A stretch of DNA of 64,000 nucleotides from Ustilaginoidea virens (Eukaryota > Ascomycota > Sordariomycetes > Hypocreales > Clavicipitaceae), in the NCBI RefSeq assembly GCF_000687475.1, contig NC_057322.1, positions 248,001-312,000 on the forward strand, in the 5' to 3' direction. The notes under the pieces were generated by a model. It was not told the origin of the DNA. It saw only the letters and a program-made list of their open reading frames with translations, and did not search any database. The position numbers and the translations under genes were made by a program. Below are positions 59,054 through 64,000 of the stretch, in pieces. Positions within the stretch are counted from its first letter, which is position 1. The number at the start of each line of letters is the position of its first letter.

Positions 59054-60136
59054 AAAATGGTGGGTTAGCGCGGTATTCCTCGTGGAAGCATGACTCCGTT
59101 CCGTTTTTATATTGCACTTTATATGAGGAGGACTCGACGTCTTTAATTCTAGTGCATCCGTTCTGGGAGAGGATGCACTATCCGTTTGCATGGCTGTTTG
59201 GTCGTGATTTTTTTTGTCATGAACTAGATTTCTATACGGAGCAATGGGGCATGAATCTGGCATTCACTACCTAGAGTTGGAATACACAGTCGCCTTTTCT
59301 CGTGATGCGCGTCTCCATCAGCTAGGGCTGAACAGCAATATGAGCCCAGCACACGAGGTCAATCAGAACACCTCGGTTTCTGCAAAACACCCCTGGACCT
59401 GGTACTTTGTCGCACTGCTGGTCATTTCAGAAAAGTCGCAGCGCTATTGACGCAAGTTCCTTATGACGGCTGGATCAGTGGACGATAGCTTTTTAATACC
59501 GGGTGATAGACCAGACGCAACTGTATTTGCCTTTGATTTTGAACCTTGGCGTTGCATTGCTACTTTGCAAAGTAAGAATTGAAGACACTTGAGAATAAAT
59601 ATACTCTGCGTTAAATCTTATAATTTAACGTGATATACACATATACACATGGAAGCTTTAGTTTGCCCTAATAACCGCAAGATTCGCCACCAATCGCCGG
59701 CACTTGAACCCTGCCATTGTTATCCAGGATGCCCGACGACCAAGCCGACTGCGATACCGGATACCTTGCCTATATTACAAAGCCTGTACTTTGGAGTCAT
59801 AGTTGTTTTAATCTCGCTTGGAAGTTTGGATATTTTCTATTTCATATTTACAAAAGTTGCGTGGTTCATATCCAGGATTGATGCGAAAATGGAGACCTGG
59901 CTGCGGCTTATCGTCCGTCCTCTGATCCAATGACGTCTGGTGCGTCCATAGTCCCCAATGGGTACCTGCAGCCCCACGTCAAAGCCAACATTGAACTTTA
60001 AACCTCTCCAAATCATCGGCATCGGACTAATTCTGTCCATACAGTTGCGGCCAAGCCAAACCACCCGCCGCGATTCCCGAGCCCTCGACAATTTCCCTTT
60101 CTTTCCTGGCAGCGACCTTGCCGACTTTCCGCCATC
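59054..60136. other. Spacer, no gene recognised
   Basis: 3' flank of the transporter and promoter of the citrate-carrier gene. A 94-codon plus frame (59649-59933) has one hydrophobic stretch (YFGVIVVLISLGSLDIFYFIF) but no family motif. The AT-rich surroundings make it doubtful. Confidence 0.45.
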
Positions 60137-61309
60137 ATGTCGCCCTTACCCCAGGATCCAGCTAATTCGGACAAGAAGAAGAGCCCCAGTGCTCTGCGCT
60201 CCATCCTGGCAGGCTCAACGGCTGGTGCCATCGAGATTGGTGCGTCGTCAACTCCTCTACCATGACGCCGACGATTACGGAGACCAACGTTGACAACTAT
60301 TTTCCTTAGCTATCACGTATCCTGCCGAATGTAGGTTCGCCGACCCAGCCGACCGTTGCGCTTGAAATACGAGTTTGGTGCTGATACGTGAATAGTCGCC
60401 AAGACTAGATCACAGCTCAACAGACGCTTAGCAGAGGGCCAGAAGCTGCCGTGGCCGCCGTTTGGCAAGCAATGGTATGCTGGCTGCACAACGCTGATCA
60501 TTGGCAACTCGGCCAAGGCGGGGATACGTATGTCCTGCCATATCCCGACCAAGCCCTCTACGATGTGGTAAGCTGATGGTGCCACTGTTGCAGGGTTCGT
60601 CGCCTTTGACCACTACAAAAAGCTGCTTGCCGATGAAAACGGCCAGCTTTCCGGCCCAAGGACAGTTCTCGCCGGCTTTGGTGCCGGCGTTACAGAGTCG
60701 CTCCTGGCTGTGACGCCAACCGAGAGCATCAAAACCACGCTGTACGTTTAGCAGCAACCAAGCTTTTCTTCTTCTTCTTTTTGCACACATCTCTAACAGT
60801 TGCGTAGAATCGATGACCGCAAGTCTGCAAACCCTCGCATGCGCGGCTTCCTCCACTCCGTCCCCATCATCGCCCGAGAACGCGGCATCCGCGGCTTCTT
60901 CCAGGGGTTCGCGCCCACCACCGCTCGGCAAGCCGCCAACAGCGCCGTGCGCTTCGGCTCGTACAATTTCTTCAAGCAAATGGCCGAGTCGTATACTGCT
61001 CCGGGGGAAAAGCTCGGCGCGATCGGCACGTTTGCCATGGGCGGTCTGGCCGGGCTGGTGACTGTTATTGTCACGCAGCCTCTCGATACCATCAAGACCC
61101 GGATGCAGAGCATCGAGGCAAGGCAGCAGTATGGAAGCACGATTCGATGCGCGTCCATGATTTTCAAGCAGGAGGGTGTCTTGACTTTCTGGAGCGGTGC
61201 GCTGCCCAGGTTGGCGAGGCTGGTGCTAAGCGGCGGCATCGTGTTTACAATGTATGAGAAGAGCATGGAGTTGTTTAGCAGGTTGGATCCGGAGATGAAG
61301 TACATTTAG
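60137..61309 (+). CDS. CTP1: Mitochondrial tricarboxylate (citrate) carrier
   Basis: Five exons (60137-60239, 60311-60331, 60396-60527, 60594-60741, 60808-61309) give 301 aa, the normal length of the mitochondrial carrier family. Exon 2 is only 21 nt. The three P-x-[DE]-x-[KR] signatures of the three-fold repeat are visible: YPAEFAKTR, TPTESIKTT and QPLDTIKTR. The order LAGSTAGAIEI, GFGAGVTESLLAVTPTESIKT and RGFFQGFAPTTARQAANSAVRFGSYN is diagnostic of the citrate transport protein. It sits in the inner mitochondrial membrane and exchanges citrate for malate or other di/tricarboxylates. That supplies cytosolic citrate for acetyl-CoA, and so for lipids and secondary metabolites. The gene is transcribed toward the complex III assembly-factor gene, with about 380 bp between stop codons. 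Confidence 0.95.
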
Positions 61310-61686
61310 GCGATTTCGGTTGAAAAGACATGGCATCGGCGGGGCGGTTCCTTTCTACTTTTGGCATCCCTTGAGAGTTTCATGTTATCGTGGCTACGGA
61401 GGAGTCATTAGCGGATGAAATTTTCCGGGTTTTTTTTCCTTCTCTTTTTTCAGGTTTGCATATCACAATATGATACAGATTATATAGCTCTGCTTCCATG
61501 GTTTCGCTTCTCTCACGCACACTGTACCATTGTGCGTATGTGACGGGCGTAAAGACGGGGGTATCGTTCCAATATACAATCATTTCGTCCCTGGCCTGCG
61601 TCCCCCCATCGTTCTAATAAGGTCGTTTTCCGCCGCCAACCTCCCCAATTTCCAATTACCGCTCTTGCACAGAAACGCAAACCCCC

Positions 61687-62168
61687 CTACTGCAACCGAA
61701 TCATCCCCGACAGCCGCTTGCCCAGCCGTTCCAGCCATGTCCGCTTCGGCGCTTCCTCAATCTCCCGAACCAGATCCTTGAAATACGTCGGCTGACTCTT
61801 GGGCTCCAGCATCGGCCCCTTTAGCTTAAACTGCACACACATCAGCTTCGGGCCACCTTGCTCGAGCACCGGATGCCGGCCGTTCAGTTGTGAGCACCCA
61901 CCCTGTCTTTGTACTTGTTCTGCACCAGAAACTGCAGCGCTCTCGCCTTCAGCGTCTCCTCGGCTTCCATCGCGGGCGTGGGATTCCTGTAGCGCTCTTC
62001 CACGGCGGCGCGCAGGACATCTTGGAGCTGGTAGTCTGGTCGGAGGTCTTGCTTGGGCCACCTGGCAAAGGCGTCGGCGTAGATGCGGCGCTGGAGAGGA
62101 ACTTAGCTTGGGGTGAGGACCCGAGGGGAGCTGGGACGGTTTGGGCTTACTGCTATTCTGCTTGCCAT
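61687..62168 (-). CDS. Cbp6/UQCC2-like mitochondrial complex III assembly factor
   Basis: Three exons (62168-62151, 62090-61902, 61830-61687; introns of 60 and 71 nt) give 116 aa. The first exon has just six codons. The core (ARRIYADAFARWPKQDLRP then DYQLQDVLRAAVEERYRN) matches the short helical Cbp6/UQCC2 proteins, which bind newly made cytochrome b with Cbp3 in the mitochondrial matrix and start assembly of ubiquinol-cytochrome c reductase. The C-terminal part (PTYFKDLVREIEEAPKRTW, then RLSGMIRLQ) is typical of the fungal members. The amphipathic, basic N-terminus may serve for mitochondrial import. Frame continuity was restored by hand at both introns. The name rests on remembered family similarity, not a search, so it is tentative. 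Confidence 0.72.
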
Positions 62169-63197
62169 GCTGGCTGGGGACGCGGCGATGGAGGAGGATG
62201 GAAATTGTTGTTGGACCGAGTGGATCCGCTTGGTTGGGTTCGGGTTCGCTGAGCCGGACCTTGTCATTATGTCATCTTTCATGCAGGGTTGTGGAGTGGG
62301 CGAATAGGAGGGGCGAGTGGGGAGCGGGGGGAACAAGATGTTAAGCAAGCCTTCGCGCCTGCTGCTAATAAGGGAATAAGTCTGTGTTGATGTCTGGGGA
62401 GGCAATACAGACCTGCTGCAGCATCGCTTCTGAAATTGCAAACCGTCCGCCTAACCACTCCAGAAGCAGTGGAATCCCTCCGCCTAGAGAATTAACTCTT
62501 GAAGCATAGCTGATAACTGTTCTCTAGGGACCATCTCCAGACGAGACAAGGGAAAATATCGCGACTTTTAGTTTGCAATAGTTGAAGGAGATGTGAAGGA
62601 GGCTGTGTTACGGAGTGCCCGATAGTAGATACCCGCCCTGTTCATGGCTGCACCAGCGCACCTCAAGGCTCAAGCTGTGTGAAGGGAAAGGGCCAGTGTC
62701 ACTGACCAGCTGACCAGCGGGTTGCCGAGTACATTGAGTACTCCGTACAGCGACGAAGTTCCAGGGGCTTCTAGCCCTGGGCCAAACTTGGCAGTAGTCA
62801 GTAGTTCGACTGCCAAGCGTCTGGTGGTTCCACGCGGGCGTCCCTGTATCGTCCATCGCCATCCAACTAGGCCAGTGACTTGTTTTCCCCCTTCCCATCA
62901 TTCCTCCCGACCAACCTACCTCTCACCTTCGCTCCTCATCCCCCCAGCGACCTTTCCCTTCCCTCATTTGTCTGACTTTACGCATCATATCACCTAGCAC
63001 CTAGTCCTCTGCTTCTCGAGATCGATTTTTCTTGTTTTCCTTCCTTTCGATTAATCCTAGAGGCAGTCCCTTTTGTGTGGGGAGCAAGTACCAGTGCAGT
63101 GACTTTGCCACCTGCTTGGAATCCATCATTGGAGTTTTGCCTTCCTTCAGCCATCTGTAGTTAGTCGCCGCCATCAAAGCGGCATCTAACTCCTGCG
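62169..63197. other. Divergent promoter region, no gene recognised
   Basis: Between the assembly-factor and BSD2-like starts. A pyrimidine-rich stretch (about 62885-62990), common in fungal promoters and leaders, precedes the BSD2-like gene. The string TACTCCGTA occurs at 62739-62747. No coding frame seen. Confidence 0.5.
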
Positions 63198-64000
63198 ATG
63201 CCTGCGCCTGGAAGATACGAGAGGGCATGTGTACTTTACGTTCCGATCCTGATGCATGAACTGACACGCCGCAGGTCCACGACCGCGACGACGACGACGA
63301 CAGTCATTTATCCATCGAACCAAAATCGATGCAACCGATCCCCAACTCCCCTCCCCCGTCCTTTCGCTCTCGAGCCTCATCACCCACGCGACGAGATGCG
63401 GTCGATCCCGACTTGGCTGATGCATTTGACGATGATGCCAGTGATGAAGAAGCCGATGACAGACAACGCCTAGTGCGGCGAAACGCTCCGCCCTCGGATT
63501 CATCATCCATCAGCTTGCGCGTCGATGACGGAACTTCACTTGCCCAGTCTGCGCCGACAACGCAATCAAATGTCGCTTCGTCGGCAATAAGAGGCCGGGT
63601 GGTTGGTGGCGGTGGGGGGTCGGATGGAGTTTTTGCGAACCTGTCTGCGAAACCCGAAAGAACAGATTCGGAAAAGGATGAGATGCCTCCTGTAAGCAGG
63701 TCGACTTTATGTTTGCGCTGGAATCGCTTGCTGATGATTGCGTGTAGTCATATGAGCAAGCGGCCGCCGATGCCGCACCTCCGTACTGGGAAACCACCAT
63801 TCTTGCGCCTGGCATGGGTGGACTTGACGAGGTCTACATTGAGGGAATGCCCGTTGGATCAGTGTTTTCCTTCGTGTGGAATGGCATGATATCCACGTCC
63901 TTCCAGCTGGTTGGGTTCTTACTTACTTATCTGTTGCATTCGACCCATGCCGCCAAAAACGGCTCTCGTGCTGGTCTTGGCATCACTCTTATCCAGTATG
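63198..64000 (+). CDS. BSD2: Bsd2-type metal-homeostasis adaptor (3' end beyond window)
   Basis: Visible exons are 63198-63224, 63275-63691 and 63748 onward to the window edge. The joined N-terminus reads MPAPGRYER then VHDRDDDDDSH, SMQPIPNSPPPSFRSR, an acidic stretch (DADDDASDEE-like), and later PPSYEQAAADAAPPYW. The PPSY and PPYW motifs are the WW-domain ligands that recruit the ubiquitin ligase Rsp5. The last part shown (YIEGMPVGSVFSFVWNGMISTSFQLVGFLLTYLLHSTHAAKNGSRAG) includes the first membrane helix of the Ndfip/Bsd2 family, an ER/Golgi/vacuolar sorting adaptor that sends metal transporters for degradation. Exon 1 appears to end at AGG with a GC donor (GCATGT), a GC-AG intron of 50 nt with a CTGAC branch site. 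A GT donor six bases later would make a 44-nt intron. At least two more helices lie beyond 64000. Confidence 0.87.

Overview
The window looks like nuclear DNA of a filamentous ascomycete, most likely a sordariomycete and possibly Hypocreales. This is inferred from short GT-AG introns (about 50-125 nt, several with CTAAC or CTGAC branch sites), fungal-only families (two Zn2Cys6 regulators, a DUF7907-type secreted protein, a siderophore-type MFS transporter) and AT-rich, stop-riddled tracts that resemble repeat-induced point mutation (RIP). I support 16 protein genes (one frame-disrupted, one cut by the window end), one tRNA-Gly(UCC) and one non-autonomous DNA transposon. Exon borders were worked out by hand from reading frames, splice sites and family conservation. 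Each multi-exon model sums to a whole number of codons, except the disrupted gene at 8252-8895.

Layout. 1-8150 is an AT-rich, gene-empty tract holding one intact 648-aa adenylation-carrier (A-T) NRPS-like ORF (2418-4364, minus). At its right edge lies a DUF7907-like secreted-protein gene with a frame break. 10018-18146 carries four minus-strand genes in a row: a wax-synthase/MBOAT-type acyltransferase, an eight-exon quinate/sugar permease, a DHDPS-family aldolase and a Zn2Cys6 regulator. The last three resemble a small catabolic cluster for a sugar acid or related oxo-acid. 20473-24345 has a secreted phospholipase B and a polytopic membrane protein. 25431-26020 is a Tc1/mariner-like MITE with about 70-bp inverted ends, TA flanks and internal ~95-bp repeats.

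From 30878 to 42355 come three secreted proteins separated by long gene-free spacers: a histidine acid phosphatase, a GH92 alpha-mannosidase, and a Kex2-type precursor of a 12-cysteine peptide. 45594-52203 has a fungal membrane protein and an Acr-2-like Zn2Cys6 regulator. 54264-64000 is more housekeeping: tRNA-Gly, a DJ-1/PfpI protein, a siderophore-iron transporter with an upstream SreA-type GATA motif, the mitochondrial citrate carrier, a small Cbp6/UQCC2-like complex III assembly factor, and a Bsd2-type metal-homeostasis adaptor that runs off the window.

The overall picture is a sparse, spacer-rich chromosome arm with many secreted or transport functions (phosphate release, lipid and mannan breakdown, iron uptake, carbon-acid use). 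It is bordered on the left by a probable RIP-damaged subregion. No RNA or homology data were available, so gene limits outside the coding exons are not given.
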